Below are positions 27,401 to 35,669 of a DNA stretch of 64,000 nt, piece after piece. This DNA comes from Fluviicola chungangensis. Its GTDB lineage: Bacteria; Bacteroidota; Bacteroidia; Flavobacteriales_D; Crocinitomicaceae. The DNA lies in contig NZ_VLPL01000002.1 of assembly GCF_007558725.1 (NCBI RefSeq), forward strand, positions 434,001-498,000, in the 5' to 3' direction. Below the pieces are notes generated by a model. It had not been told where the DNA came from and did not search any database. It saw only the letters and a program-made list of their open reading frames with translations. Position numbers and translations under genes: made by a program. The first letter of the stretch is position 1, and each line of letters begins with the position of its first letter.

Positions 27401-28816
27401 AGCGGCCGTTAAGTTGGGCAGGGAGATATAGTAAACATCGTTTTGCTGGACCTGGGTTATCAGGTTATGAAGAACGGTGGTGGTGGTTCTGATCGTTATC
27501 GTATCAACCGTGAATGGAGTTGTATTGTGGAAATATCCGCTTGCATCTGTTCCGTAACAAACAGAAGCTGGAAGGTTGAAATTGAAAAGAGGAGTAAGGA
27601 ATGTATTGTAATTCGTGAAGGAAGATTTGGTGATACTGTCCCGGATTCCCTGGTAACTCGTGACCAAACTAATGGTGTGAGAACCGGGTATAGATGAAAA
27701 AGCATAATTCAAAGTGTCATCCGTTCCAATCAGGGTTGAATCATAGTACCATTTGTAGGAGTCCGAATTGGAATTGATTGCAATGGCTGTGAATGGTTCG
27801 CCCTCGCATCCGGTGGATTGAGAAAGTTGGAACGTTGCCGGCACATAATAATTGGATGTAAAGGGCAAACTGCGGTAACCCAATGCACCGTCAGGTCCTA
27901 CGGCATAACCAACTGAATTCAGGAATACCATTTCATTCACAGTTTCAGGAGAAACGTCACTTAAATTGTGAATGGAATCTTTCGAAACCAGGATGTTATT
28001 GGATGAAGCAGAAAGAACAGCAAATTTAGTACCTGCGGTAATCAGGTTTCCATCTGGCAGAAAATCAGTAGTAGTCACTGCAAAAGGAACGATGTAACTG
28101 TTCAGAGTTGTACCGGTACCGGTTTTTTTATCGATTTTGCAGTGATAACCCAGTGCACCCATGGATCCCATGTTTGTTGTTTCGATCAGGAATCCGTTTT
28201 CGTAATTAATATCGAAAATTTCTCCGGTTACAGTAGCTGAAGTGTAAGTCAGTCCGTTATCGAATGAAGTCAGTTTTTTATTCAAACCACCGATAGTCCA
28301 TTGGTTTAATGCTGGGTTGTAGCATACCGTATGAAGGTCTGTAGTTGTTCCTGAGGGAATATTGGCCCAACTCACACCGTCATTGGTCGACCGGTAAATC
28401 TTTCCCCAGGTTCCCACTGCAACCAATGTGCTCCCGTTCCGGGCAACGTCCGTTAATTCAAATCCAATGACTCCCAGGTCAACAGTCGTCCAGTTTGCTC
28501 CGCCGTCATAGGTGTACATGATGCCTCCGTTCGAAGGATTGTATAACCGGCCCACTGAAAGAATGTGGTTATTATCATAGACAATTACCGAATTGTGACT
28601 GAAGTAGGAATTTGTATTGTTGGTAATCTGTGTCCAGGAAGTGGGGTTTCCCGTGTTTTTGAAAAGATTGAAAGCTCCTGCTACACAAAAAGTATTGGTG
28701 GGATCTTTGGCAATGCAATTGATGTTTAAGTGTTGAGTGAAAAGCGTGTGATGATTCCACTGGGAATAACTATTTCCTATTAAAAATACGACAAGAACAA
28801 CGCTAAGAAACTTCAT
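24449..28816 (-). CDS. Giant secreted T9SS protein with WD/BNR-like repeats
   Basis: 1455 residues with a signal peptide (MKFLSVVLVVFLIGNSYSQ). Residues about 30-330 form a beta-propeller of the Ycf48/BNR kind (YTYDGGANWTTVDLG, YRSTNDGVSWANIPSG, TSFDNGLTY). PKD/Ig-like modules follow (CEGEPFTAIAINSNSDSYKW; later YEWNFNGVTAVNQ). A second propeller-like stretch lies at about 730-1090, and a type-A T9SS sorting domain (ISIYPNPANDYFVVDLAN ... LARGYYILTGKL) ends the protein. Inference: a large surface or released protein for adhesion or polymer contact; no catalytic motif found. It is a single gene between ALDH and the AraC gene. Confidence 0.82.
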   Translation of the reverse strand: MKFLSVVLVVFLIGNSYSQWNHHTLFTQHLNINCIAKDPTNTFCVAGAFNLFKNTGNPTSWTQITNNTNSYFSHNSVIVYDNNHILSVGRLYNPSNGGIMYTYDGGANWTTVDLGVIGFELTDVARNGSTLVAVGTWGKIYRSTNDGVSWANIPSGTTTDLHTVCYNPALNQWTIGGLNKKLTSFDNGLTYTSATVTGEIFDINYENGFLIETTNMGSMGALGYHCKIDKKTGTGTTLNSYIVPFAVTTTDFLPDGNLITAGTKFAVLSASSNNILVSKDSIHNLSDVSPETVNEMVFLNSVGYAVGPDGALGYRSLPFTSNYYVPATFQLSQSTGCEGEPFTAIAINSNSDSYKWYYDSTLIGTDDTLNYAFSSIPGSHTISLVTSYQGIRDSITKSSFTNYNTFLTPLFNFNLPASVCYGTDASGYFHNTTPFTVDTITIRTTTTVLHNLITQVQQNDVYYISLPNLTAADTVFIEYKQHNACDTQVAVFTYPVAVQAQMANAFSVITSQPTYCFPTDSIQFQLTTSEPGITYSIKNNNYIPGSAFPTTTTISPSTVSTVGTSTFQLPNNTVFYPDYGAEVYNYSYGINFQYTHPEYINKIAVEVAYNGCPSQTYELVSFTVQNPHAMFHTSFGTQINDTVEIVNDQINAAQTWSSTIGNGFSSQLTATAPILGSYQSGEEEITLINQSSYGCADTITQTHTFLDPVASNTSIVHCLDDEFKRMIVVGSLVDKDDNLYEYGYEEIVFGIYSTAVVRKISSNGTLLWQKVYPYTTSNAINRFTAGAMDSLGNGYFARVTDVFAGIYVFDSNGNPVGSPPTINNVAVDEIIIDNSKLIYSTRLGVYVYNITYSPNPGFSFVQSFQAILPDAPGNRSFLKQTGPDSFAYMANVTTNNMPTMIGTVTMPTNATGTYLFGANLSLSSGFSNQTQLAYTSLSSVSLIHDFAVDTANNRYFLLNEFWYQYHEYQILSTPITLGSNPFNSFLVKTDDQFNLLSLTETNLRKGKIAYWKNNQFLLSGISHDGLKLKRPNNYQSLRNSVSSGKSGLGIAVVNTDCSLVNGINFGLRFDNLNPTVNANNNTIYVSNRNFDWNIPDTIVLPFNGEVISYDSCFVLKLSTNHCLTSQDIFGICSSDSIFYLNYVSQEDSLAYTMHTNGISNMGYFPIEDNFIVVTAPNPNNGFTLELFDPQYQLLDSFNYVVYQTYYPDIDSLFLLECQPGTNLYFSDPNITNYEWNFNGVTAVNQSLYVATASLTVNDTVTGYLTTRDSQGCFATQEFEVIKLTEEPFVPNFPASMDLLCGYPLQLYADSNQFQNITWNLLGTDYTSNPLFVPANTITTNGMFNVYISGEDMQGCPFTDQILVDACSDLSLSENVLEISIYPNPANDYFVVDLANNYAEIDLQLCDLNGKVLLVQHAENTHSVNVSTESLARGYYILTGKLSSGVSITPISILKD

Positions 28817-28895
28817 GAACTTTTGACTTTGGTGATTGAGACTTCAAAGATAGCACTTAATTTATAAATCAAAGCATTTGATTTCCTGGTAAAAT

Positions 28896-29822
28896 CTAGT
28901 TAAACGATTGCCTGAATTCCAAAGGAGAAAGTTTGGTCTTGGTCTTAAAGAGTTTGCTGAATGACTGCGAATGCTCAAAACCCAGTTCGTAAGCAATTTC
29001 ACTGATGGAAAGATTCGTTGTGGAGAGTTTTTCTTTTGCTTTTTCGATCAGTTTTTCGTGGATGTGCTGCTGGGTGTTTTGCCCGGTGTGAACACGAAGC
29101 AAACTCCCAAGGTAACTTGGTGAAAGATTTAGTTTTTGAGCAATGTATTGTACGGTCGGTAAACCGGTAGATGCCAGATCGGGGTCATTGAAATAACCGG
29201 TCAGCAGTTTCTCGAGTTGTTCCAATACCTGGTGATTCGCTTTTTCGCGTGTAATGAACTGGCGATTGTAATAACGCTCGCAATAGCTCAACAAATTTTC
29301 CAGGTGTGTGATGATAATTTGTTTGCTGAACTTGTCGATGTTGGAATGGTATTCCTGTTGGATGTGTTGAATGATCCCATTTAAAGTACCTTCTTCTCTT
29401 TCCGAAAGGAATAAAGCTTCGCGGACCGAGTAACCGAAGAATTCGTAGTTTTTAATGGATTTGGACAGGGAAGTGTTCCAAATAAAATCAGGGTGGATGA
29501 GCAGGATCCAGCCCGAGGCTTGTTCGGGAACTTCGTTTTCGGGAATCTCCAGTTTCAGCACCTGGTTGGGAGCCATAAAGAAGAGTATGCCTTCATCTTC
29601 GAAATCATAATGCAGTTGTCCGTATTTGTACTTCACTCCTTTTATCCGTTTCATTGCAATGAAATAGAAATCAAAAACGGCATACATGGGATTAAGCTCG
29701 GGCATTTCCGTGAAATCGTCCATACTGATGACACTGATCAGTGGATGCTCGGGTTTGGGCAAGCCCCTGTGCCGGTGAAACTCACTGATTGATCTGATCC
29801 GTTGGGGGGTTGAATTCGCCAT
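28896..29822 (-). CDS. AraC-family transcriptional regulator
   Basis: 308 residues from the ATG at 29822 (two further in-frame codons begin with TTG). The N-terminal cupin-like ligand domain spans about 1-170; the C-terminal HTH_18 domain has two helix-turn-helix motifs, LPTVQYIAQKLNLSPSYLGS and ISEIAYELGFEHSQSFSKLF, ending in TKLSPLEFRQ. The gene lies 11 bp behind an NmrA-like reductase gene on the same strand, so it probably controls its own operon. In many genomes this type of regulator pairs with redox enzymes that detoxify quinones or aldehydes; the inducer is unknown. Confidence 0.88.
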   Translation of the reverse strand: MANSTPQRIRSISEFHRHRGLPKPEHPLISVISMDDFTEMPELNPMYAVFDFYFIAMKRIKGVKYKYGQLHYDFEDEGILFFMAPNQVLKLEIPENEVPEQASGWILLIHPDFIWNTSLSKSIKNYEFFGYSVREALFLSEREEGTLNGIIQHIQQEYHSNIDKFSKQIIITHLENLLSYCERYYNRQFITREKANHQVLEQLEKLLTGYFNDPDLASTGLPTVQYIAQKLNLSPSYLGSLLRVHTGQNTQQHIHEKLIEKAKEKLSTTNLSISEIAYELGFEHSQSFSKLFKTKTKLSPLEFRQSFN

Positions 29823-29833
29823 ATCCAATAATA

Positions 29834-30766
29834 CTATTTTTGATTGTAAACTGCCGCAAATTCTTTGGCGAAATCAGCCAATTTTACCTTTCCCATTTTG
29901 GGATTGTTCCGGTGAAAGTTTTGAAGCGGTTTCCCGCTGTGCATCACGGATTGCATTTCCACCATCGTTTCTGCCAGTTCCTGTGGCATTTTGGCCATTT
30001 TCAATCCCTGCAGCATTTGTTTGTCTGAAATGCGTACCCATCTCAACCAGGGTTTCCCAATCGCCGTACCAATTATTTTGGCGGCTTCGTTGCAGGTCAG
30101 TTCTTCACTCCCCACATAACGTATTTTCAACTGTTCGACAGGCAGTTCGATCAATTCTTCCGCCACTGCAGTCGCAATGTCTTTCGGTGAAACGAATACA
30201 ATTTTATCTTCTCCACCGTAATTCCCCATCAATAAACCAGTTCTGCCTTTAAACAACGCCATCAACCCTGAATAGCGGAGTGTCAAATACTTTCCGATGA
30301 ATCCTTTTCCTTTGATCAGGTCCATGGAAAAATAGAAATTGGTGTAAAACGCTCCCGGGCGCATAATGGTGATGGACGCGTCGAGTTGCTCTATAAATAG
30401 GTGCTCGATATTTTCACCCTTGATCAGGTCGGCAGACCAGCCACTTAGTATTACCACCCGTTTGATGCCTGCCTGTTTGATCGCTTGCACATAGTTGTTC
30501 GCTGTGTTGTGCATGTAGTTTTGAAAGTTGGTTTCAGATAGATTCATCGGGATCATGCAATAAACGGCTTCTGCGCCGGTAAAGGTTTTTGTAAGAAAAG
30601 AACGATCCTCCAGCTTCCCGATAGCAGCGGTTGCTCCGAGTGCATGGATGTCTTTTTCTTTTTGAGAGTTACTGCTGATCACAGTTACCGAATGTCCTTT
30701 TGCAATCAATTCCTGTGCAAGAGGTTTGCTGATATTGCCCAATGAGCCTGTTAGAACAATGTTCAT
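29834..30766 (-). CDS. NmrA-like NAD(P)-binding reductase
   Basis: 310 residues. A Rossmann domain starts at the first residue (MNIVLTGSLGNISKPLAQEL), with a GSLGNIS turn in place of the usual GxxGxxG, as in the NmrA/QOR2 branch. VVILSGWSADL and ITIMRPGAFYTNFYF follow, where the extended-SDR family has its active-site region. Members reduce quinones or serve as redox sensors; the substrate is not shown. First gene of a likely two-gene operon with the AraC regulator. Confidence 0.82.
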   Translation of the reverse strand: MNIVLTGSLGNISKPLAQELIAKGHSVTVISSNSQKEKDIHALGATAAIGKLEDRSFLTKTFTGAEAVYCMIPMNLSETNFQNYMHNTANNYVQAIKQAGIKRVVILSGWSADLIKGENIEHLFIEQLDASITIMRPGAFYTNFYFSMDLIKGKGFIGKYLTLRYSGLMALFKGRTGLLMGNYGGEDKIVFVSPKDIATAVAEELIELPVEQLKIRYVGSEELTCNEAAKIIGTAIGKPWLRWVRISDKQMLQGLKMAKMPQELAETMVEMQSVMHSGKPLQNFHRNNPKMGKVKLADFAKEFAAVYNQK

Positions 30767-30853
30767 ACTGAAAGTTTTTGATAGTGCAAAAGTGCAATGC
30801 CATCAAAAAACGGATGTAGCCGAAATGGCGGTTGTTGTAGTTGAAATGAAGGA

Positions 30854-32329
30854 TTATTTAACCTCTTCCAACTGCTTCAAATGCTGTTCCACCTGGAATT
30901 TATTGAAATTATCCCACCTTGGAACCGTATTCGGTTTGTCACCCAGCATGTTGTCGATGCAGGTATTGTTGTCCTTGTATTTCTCGTGCAATACTTCAAT
31001 GATCCGGAAGAAAAATTCGTCCAGCTTCGTAATTGAATCAAATGCTGTTTGCTGTGCCGAAAGATTTAATACTTCCAAGACTTCCTGCTTTTCCTCCGAA
31101 GTGATTTCTGTTTGATAACCGTATTTGAGGGATTTGAACACCAGGTTGTTCCAGACCACGCTGTCGTGGCACCACGGCACATCCGGAACGTTCAGGGAAT
31201 GCTCGCAGATGGTAATAATGGCATGAAGCAGTTCGGGTAAATAGCTGGCCGGGAATTCGTCGAAACTTCGAAACTCGAAACCGCTTTGGTACATTTTTTC
31301 CTGGTTGAAATCCAAACCGATGTCTGTGAGTAATTCATAGCCAAAGTCTGATTCAACCCGATCGCGCCACCAAATGTTTTCTTCTTTCTGAAATTTTAGG
31401 AGTTTCCGGAATTCTTCTACCTGGTAAGTCAGGATTTTTCCTTTGGCCATTGTTTTGTTGAAGGTTCCTACACCGGTGTAGCGCGACATGGCATTGCGCA
31501 TGGAACCACCGGCGAATTGGTGGTTTAACCCGTGTTTCTTGCTGATGACCTGCATGATGTCCGGACTGCCCAGCGTTGCTATAAAAAGCGGTTCGAACCA
31601 CTGAAGCAGGTAAATCGCATTGGCGTGTTTCGCTTCGAAATCAATGTAATCTATAATACGGCTGTTTTCTGTGAGGGTGGGTAAAGTAATGTGGAAATGG
31701 TAAGTCCCGTTATTGAACAGGACGATGTTTTCCTGGTTTGACATGAACATGTTGAGCCCGATGTTGTAATCCGGGAAACTTAATGTTCCGTTCAGGACAC
31801 CTGATTCGTTCAACTTATCAATAAACAGTTTTTTGGTTGCCGCCAGCTCATCGCAAGCATCGGAAATAGTCCTGTTCTCAAAGTATTTGGTGACAAATTC
31901 GATCGAATCGCCGTCAAAATTCACCGATCCCATCGGATTGGTCTTCTGCGTAAACATGCTCCAAATATTGTAAGGCTGTGTTTCCAGGAAATTCTCCAAA
32001 ATAGACTTTCCAAGATATTCCGGATTATCCGCCGCCGGATTGGTCGAAGCGATCGTTTTATGCTGGTAGTTTAAATCAATTTTATCCAGCGAATGGCTAT
32101 TGATCATTCGGCTTACCCGGTAATTGTGGTCTTTGGTCAATCCGTTTTCCAGCACTGATGCCAGTATTCCTGATTTATAGCATTTTCTATAATCGATGCT
32201 GTAGCGCTCACAACCAATTTTTTCTTGTATGAATCCACCGGAAACAATCATTGATTCTTCGAATTGCAGGTAGGTTTCGTTTTCTAATCCAATTCCCCAA
32301 TAGTATTTTTGTTTCCGATTTGTGTTCAT
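30854..32329 (-). CDS. GCS/glutamine-synthetase-fold amidoligase-like protein (putative)
   Basis: 491 residues, no signal peptide. Features that recall the GCS2-type carboxylate-amine ligase fold: YYWGIGLENETYLQFE at the start (Glu16, Glu18), an acidic patch FDGDSIEF near 138-144, NNGTYHFHITLPTL with paired His211/His213, WFEPLFIATLGSPDI near 245-257, and GFEFRSFDEFP with Glu352, Arg354 and Asp357, like the ExR motif that closes the active site in gamma-glutamylcysteine ligases. Such enzymes use ATP to join a carboxylate to an amine. I infer peptide or amino-acid ligation; the substrate is unknown. The gene upstream (32515) encodes a putative cysteine peptidase, so the two may make and cut the same amide bond. 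Confidence 0.5.
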   Translation of the reverse strand: MNTNRKQKYYWGIGLENETYLQFEESMIVSGGFIQEKIGCERYSIDYRKCYKSGILASVLENGLTKDHNYRVSRMINSHSLDKIDLNYQHKTIASTNPAADNPEYLGKSILENFLETQPYNIWSMFTQKTNPMGSVNFDGDSIEFVTKYFENRTISDACDELAATKKLFIDKLNESGVLNGTLSFPDYNIGLNMFMSNQENIVLFNNGTYHFHITLPTLTENSRIIDYIDFEAKHANAIYLLQWFEPLFIATLGSPDIMQVISKKHGLNHQFAGGSMRNAMSRYTGVGTFNKTMAKGKILTYQVEEFRKLLKFQKEENIWWRDRVESDFGYELLTDIGLDFNQEKMYQSGFEFRSFDEFPASYLPELLHAIITICEHSLNVPDVPWCHDSVVWNNLVFKSLKYGYQTEITSEEKQEVLEVLNLSAQQTAFDSITKLDEFFFRIIEVLHEKYKDNNTCIDNMLGDKPNTVPRWDNFNKFQVEQHLKQLEEVK

Positions 32330-32453
32330 TTAGTTTTTGTCTTTTATGAGAGTCAGGTGGTTTTCTCTACCTCTGATTCGCAGTTTTAATGGCATCTGCG
32401 GGATTAACATTCTTATGCATCAAACAAGACCGCCCGTTCCGAAACTTCGGGGA

Positions 32454-32476
32454 GTAGGCTCGCTTTTATCTGTGCA
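32454..32476. repeat. Remnant of the TTTACCACAGAT element
   Basis: GTAGGCTCGC followed by TTTTATCTGTG repeats the right end of the element at 22653-22758 (GTAGGCTCGC then GAATCTGTGG). It lies in the 185-bp gap between the peptidase and amidoligase genes; the rest of that gap holds no gene. Confidence 0.4.
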
Positions 32477-32514
32477 ACTTGTCCCGGCCATTCGGGATCA
32501 GCGTACTTAATAAT

Positions 32515-33252
32515 CTAATCGTGGTAAAAGAACACATGGGAAGAGTACCGCTCATGGTTCCACCAGTCTTTTCGTGCTTTCGAGAAATAGTTGTAATTCA
32601 ATTTTCCAGCTTGCGACTGCAAAGGATAGATCACTACTCCGTCTTCCCGGTATGCTTTTTTAGCAGCAGTTTCCGGAACAATGGGAGCGATGTGCCCCGA
32701 AAGTCCTTTGATTTTCCGCTTGGCGCAAATGATCCCAACTCCGCCTTCTTCGTTTACTTTCCGTTGGATCTCATCCAGGTCCGTCATTTGTTTCCAGCCG
32801 AAACTTGGTCCCCATTCCGACAGCCAGTCGTGGATGGCGCTGGAGTAGATGCGTGCAACCGTTTGATCGAAAACCGGGATGACCTCTTCTCCGGCCAGTA
32901 CTTTTTCGAGCGATTCGGCCGTCCACCAGACGGTAGGCAAATACACCTGTGCGAAATAGCAAAAATCATAGGCGTACACGTTGCAATAAGTGTCATCAAC
33001 AGTACGCTGATAGCGCAGGTTGTGTTTCACATCCAGTTTTTCGATCAGTTTTTCGATGCTTGTCCGCTTGGTTTCCGCGTTGGTCAGATCGCGGTATGGA
33101 ATATCCTGATCGCTGAGCGGATGCGGTTTTTCCTCCATAGAATCCAGCCGCGATTTCGGGCTCGGCAATAAATGGGCAGGTTTTATTCGCATATCCGGAG
33201 TTGGATTGTCGACCGGCGTTTTCACAGTTGTTGCTATCGTTTCTTCTTTCAT
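32515..33252 (-). CDS. NlpC/P60-like cysteine peptidase or amidase (putative)
   Basis: 245 residues, no signal peptide; about 60 disordered, Pro/Lys-rich residues lead into a compact domain. The likely catalytic Cys90 lies in DTYCNVYAYDFCYF and the His187 in LSGHIAPIVPE, followed by a Gln-rich strand YPLQSQAGKLN. Trp-rich loops (LPTVWWTAES, WLSEWGPSFGW) are notable. The order TxCNxxA ... GHI ... QSQAG is that of NlpC/P60 and related amidases acting on peptidoglycan or on small peptides. I cannot tell which. It precedes the amidoligase-like gene on the same strand with a 185-bp gap. Confidence 0.5.
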   Translation of the reverse strand: MKEETIATTVKTPVDNPTPDMRIKPAHLLPSPKSRLDSMEEKPHPLSDQDIPYRDLTNAETKRTSIEKLIEKLDVKHNLRYQRTVDDTYCNVYAYDFCYFAQVYLPTVWWTAESLEKVLAGEEVIPVFDQTVARIYSSAIHDWLSEWGPSFGWKQMTDLDEIQRKVNEEGGVGIICAKRKIKGLSGHIAPIVPETAAKKAYREDGVVIYPLQSQAGKLNYNYFSKARKDWWNHERYSSHVFFYHD

Positions 33253-33329
33253 TTCGGCCGTTTTGTGATGAAGGGCAATGAAAGGTAAAGGTAATTAATT
33301 CTGGTTCGGAATGACAAAAAGTGGTGTTT

Positions 33330-34292
33330 CTAAAGCTGCTTTTCCCAACTCACAGCTACTTTTCCTTGTGTACGCATGGCTTCGATGTAAGCGATTGCCT
33401 GCGGAAGTTCCCGGTAGGGAAACACTTTTTCTATTCGGGAGCTAATCTTTTTATCCTGCACCAGGGCGGCAAGGATTTCCAGGTCTTTTGAATGCGCTTC
33501 GGCAGTGAACTGGATCAGGGGGAATTTGCTGAACATTTTTTTCAGAAGCACTGACATCATGTGCCCCATGGTGGTGAAACCAACCATGACCCCGCGCCGG
33601 CCCATGCGTTTGTAATCGGCGAAGGATAAGTTTCCGTTGGTGTCTACTACCAAATCGTATTTTTCGGAATGCTTGTGAATATTTTCCTGATCGTAGGCAA
33701 TGACCTGATCGGCGCCCAATGATTTGGCAAAGTCACTATTTTTAGCCGAGCACACAGCAGTTACATGTGCACCGTACGCTTTGGCGATCTGAACGGCAAA
33801 ATGTCCCACACCTCCGGATGCGCCATTAATCAGTACGGTTTCTCCCTTTCTCAATTTTCCGTGAGTGGTAAGGGCCTGCAAGGCGGTCAGCCCTGCAATT
33901 GGAATGCATGCCATTTCCCGGAAAGTTGTTCCCTCCGGCATTTTGGCACAAATGGTTTCATCCGCGCTGACATATTCGGCAAATGCGCCGCCCGACAGGG
34001 ATTCTCCGAATACGTTATCGCCGACCTTAAACTGGGTTACCCGGCTTCCGGTTTTTTCTACGATCCCGGCAAAATCCGTTCCTGGGATGAGGTCTTTGGG
34101 TTTGAACAATCCGAAGGATAAGCGTGCAAAGTAGGGTTTTCCCCGTAAAATATGCCAGTCGGCCGGATTGGCTGAATTAGCCATGACCCGCACCAATACC
34201 TGATTTTCCTTTAGAGCAGGCAGTTCGACCTCTTTCAATTGAAGAACCTCCGGTCCTCCGTATTTGGTTTTTGTATACCCTTTCATAGTCAT
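33330..34292 (-). CDS. MDR-family NAD(P)-dependent oxidoreductase
   Basis: 320 residues; the ATG at 34292 gives MTM, and the ATG at 34286 is equally possible. GroES-like fold first (NQVLVRVMANSANPADWHIL), GTDFAGIVEKTG, then the Rossmann motif GASGGVGHFAVQIAKAYGA. No structural-zinc Cys cluster, so it belongs with the zinc-free quinone-reductase/enoyl-reductase members of the medium-chain dehydrogenase superfamily. The likely cofactor is NADPH. It stands alone; the peptidase gene start lies 77 bp downstream on the same strand. Confidence 0.88.
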   Translation of the reverse strand: MTMKGYTKTKYGGPEVLQLKEVELPALKENQVLVRVMANSANPADWHILRGKPYFARLSFGLFKPKDLIPGTDFAGIVEKTGSRVTQFKVGDNVFGESLSGGAFAEYVSADETICAKMPEGTTFREMACIPIAGLTALQALTTHGKLRKGETVLINGASGGVGHFAVQIAKAYGAHVTAVCSAKNSDFAKSLGADQVIAYDQENIHKHSEKYDLVVDTNGNLSFADYKRMGRRGVMVGFTTMGHMMSVLLKKMFSKFPLIQFTAEAHSKDLEILAALVQDKKISSRIEKVFPYRELPQAIAYIEAMRTQGKVAVSWEKQL

Positions 34293-34415
34293 TTCTGATT
34301 CGTTAATCGTGATACGGTTTCTGCAATCGCGAAACCCGGAAACGAAATTAGTGGATTGCGTCCGTGGATGCTTTTGGGTTGTGATGAAAGAATGGATACG
34401 GGTGCCGGGTGGTTG

Positions 34416-34755
34416 TTAGATGGTTTTAAGAGTATTTATTTCATCTGCCAATAAAGGAATATTGTTCTGAATAATTCCCCATATCATTTCCGGTTCAATA
34501 GAATCATAAGCATGTGAAAATAATATTTCGCAGTCCGATAATGTTCTTCGCAGATGTAATTTTAATCGTCGGATCAATCTCAAGGATCTTTCGGATTGCT
34601 TCCCCGATAATTTCTAAATCCCGCTCAATAGCTCTCTGTAGGATAATATCAGATTTAAAAGAATTGAAATTATTATTGGTTTTGGTTTTTATCGTTTCAA
34701 TTTCCTGAATGACACTTTGAATATCGAGGATATATTTTAAAACTTTAGGCTGCAT
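34416..34755 (-). pseudogene. HepT-like HEPN toxin (DUF86), frameshifted at its catalytic motif
   Basis: The first frame (34755-34504) reads as a DUF86/HepT protein (RAIERDLEIIGEAIRKIL, AKNIIGLRN) and then stops. The continuation is found one base away: SHAYDSIEPEMIWGII ... LLADEINTLKTI, ending with the stop at 34416-34418. Removing one base from the A4 run at 34517-34520 rejoins the two halves into RNIISHAY, the HEPN Rx4-6H motif with the Tyr that MntA-type partners AMPylate. So the toxin is broken exactly at its active site. A read error in the short homopolymer is the alternative. It overlaps the MntA-like gene by 11 bp. Confidence 0.72.
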
Positions 34756-35053
34756 ATAAGTCTACCTTAGAGCGATCAATTTCTTCAATCAAGACAGGAT
34801 TTTTGAGTGATTTTTTGGAAACAAGATCCACTTTTTTGCCTATCAAATTTTCCAGTTTTTCTAAAAAGGAAAAGTAATTGTCAGCATAATCAAGTACATC
34901 AATTTCATCAGAGAATTGCACTAAGAAGTCAATGTCGCTGTTTTCATGCATAGAATCTTTCGCAGCCGAACCAAATAAAGCAATAGACTTTACCCGGTGC
35001 ACTTTGCAAAGAGAAATTATTTCATTCAGTCTGTCTTCTATCAACTTGATCAT
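34745..35053 (-). CDS. MntA-like minimal nucleotidyltransferase (antitoxin)
   Basis: 102 residues. The minimal-nucleotidyltransferase signature GSx10DxD is intact: FGSAAKDSMHENSDIDF with Gly28, Ser29, Asp40 and Asp42. In HepT/MntA systems this protein transfers AMP to a tyrosine of the HEPN toxin and silences it. Order (antitoxin first) and the 11-bp overlap with hepT match known pairs. Since the toxin is frameshifted, the antitoxin may be a leftover or serve an unrelated role. Confidence 0.85.
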   Translation of the reverse strand: MIKLIEDRLNEIISLCKVHRVKSIALFGSAAKDSMHENSDIDFLVQFSDEIDVLDYADNYFSFLEKLENLIGKKVDLVSKKSLKNPVLIEEIDRSKVDLYAA

Positions 35054-35149
35054 CGCAATTCAAAGATAGTTCTTTTTTTGATAGCCTTTTTCGGTGAAGA
35101 TTAAGGAATTGGCTGAAAGGATTTTTATGCTGTTGATCGTGATTTGGGA

Positions 35150-35575
35150 ATGGTTTTCTTAAGTTTGTCTCTCATGTTAGTGAACAGCACAACCATTCTC
35201 TTTTCGATACTTATCCTTTTGGGGACCATAATGGCAATCTTGATTTACAGAAGGAAAAATAAGTCGCGAGCGCTTTCGATACAATTTGTGCAAATAAACA
35301 AAACGGAAGAATACCTGATTTTGGGCGGAAAAGAGCATGTGCTTTTTAGCGACATCTTAAATTTGCGGCCAACTTCCCAATTTTATACTTCATGGAATGA
35401 ATATGGGTTAGATCATCAGAAATATGGTTTGGTGTATTCCAAAGATAGCATGAAGCAGGTCGTTAGCCTGATCGTCTATGATAATGAACCTGAATCTGTG
35501 GCAAAGCTTGACGAATTGAAGGCAATAGTAGCGGGGTTGAGATACGCCCGGATTTCGAAGGTAAAGGCTAAATAA
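35150..35575 (+). CDS. Single-pass membrane protein of unknown function
   Basis: 141 residues from the ATG at 35150; a TTG two codons earlier is less likely. One transmembrane helix (about 12-30, TILFSILILLGTIMAILI) followed by basic residues (YRRKNKSR) and a soluble domain of about 100 residues, some beta-like (EEYLILGGKEHVLFSDIL, KQVVSLIVYDNEPESV). I recognise no family. It may resemble PH-like domains of small membrane proteins, but I cannot show this. Confidence 0.6.
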   Translation: MVFLSLSLMLVNSTTILFSILILLGTIMAILIYRRKNKSRALSIQFVQINKTEEYLILGGKEHVLFSDILNLRPTSQFYTSWNEYGLDHQKYGLVYSKDSMKQVVSLIVYDNEPESVAKLDELKAIVAGLRYARISKVKAK

Positions 35576-35669
35576 CGGTTTGCCATGTATACCTGATCTA
35601 AATCGGATAACCATTCGTTTATATCAAAAAGGATTCTATTTACTTAGAATAGTGAATCGGTTCCACAAA

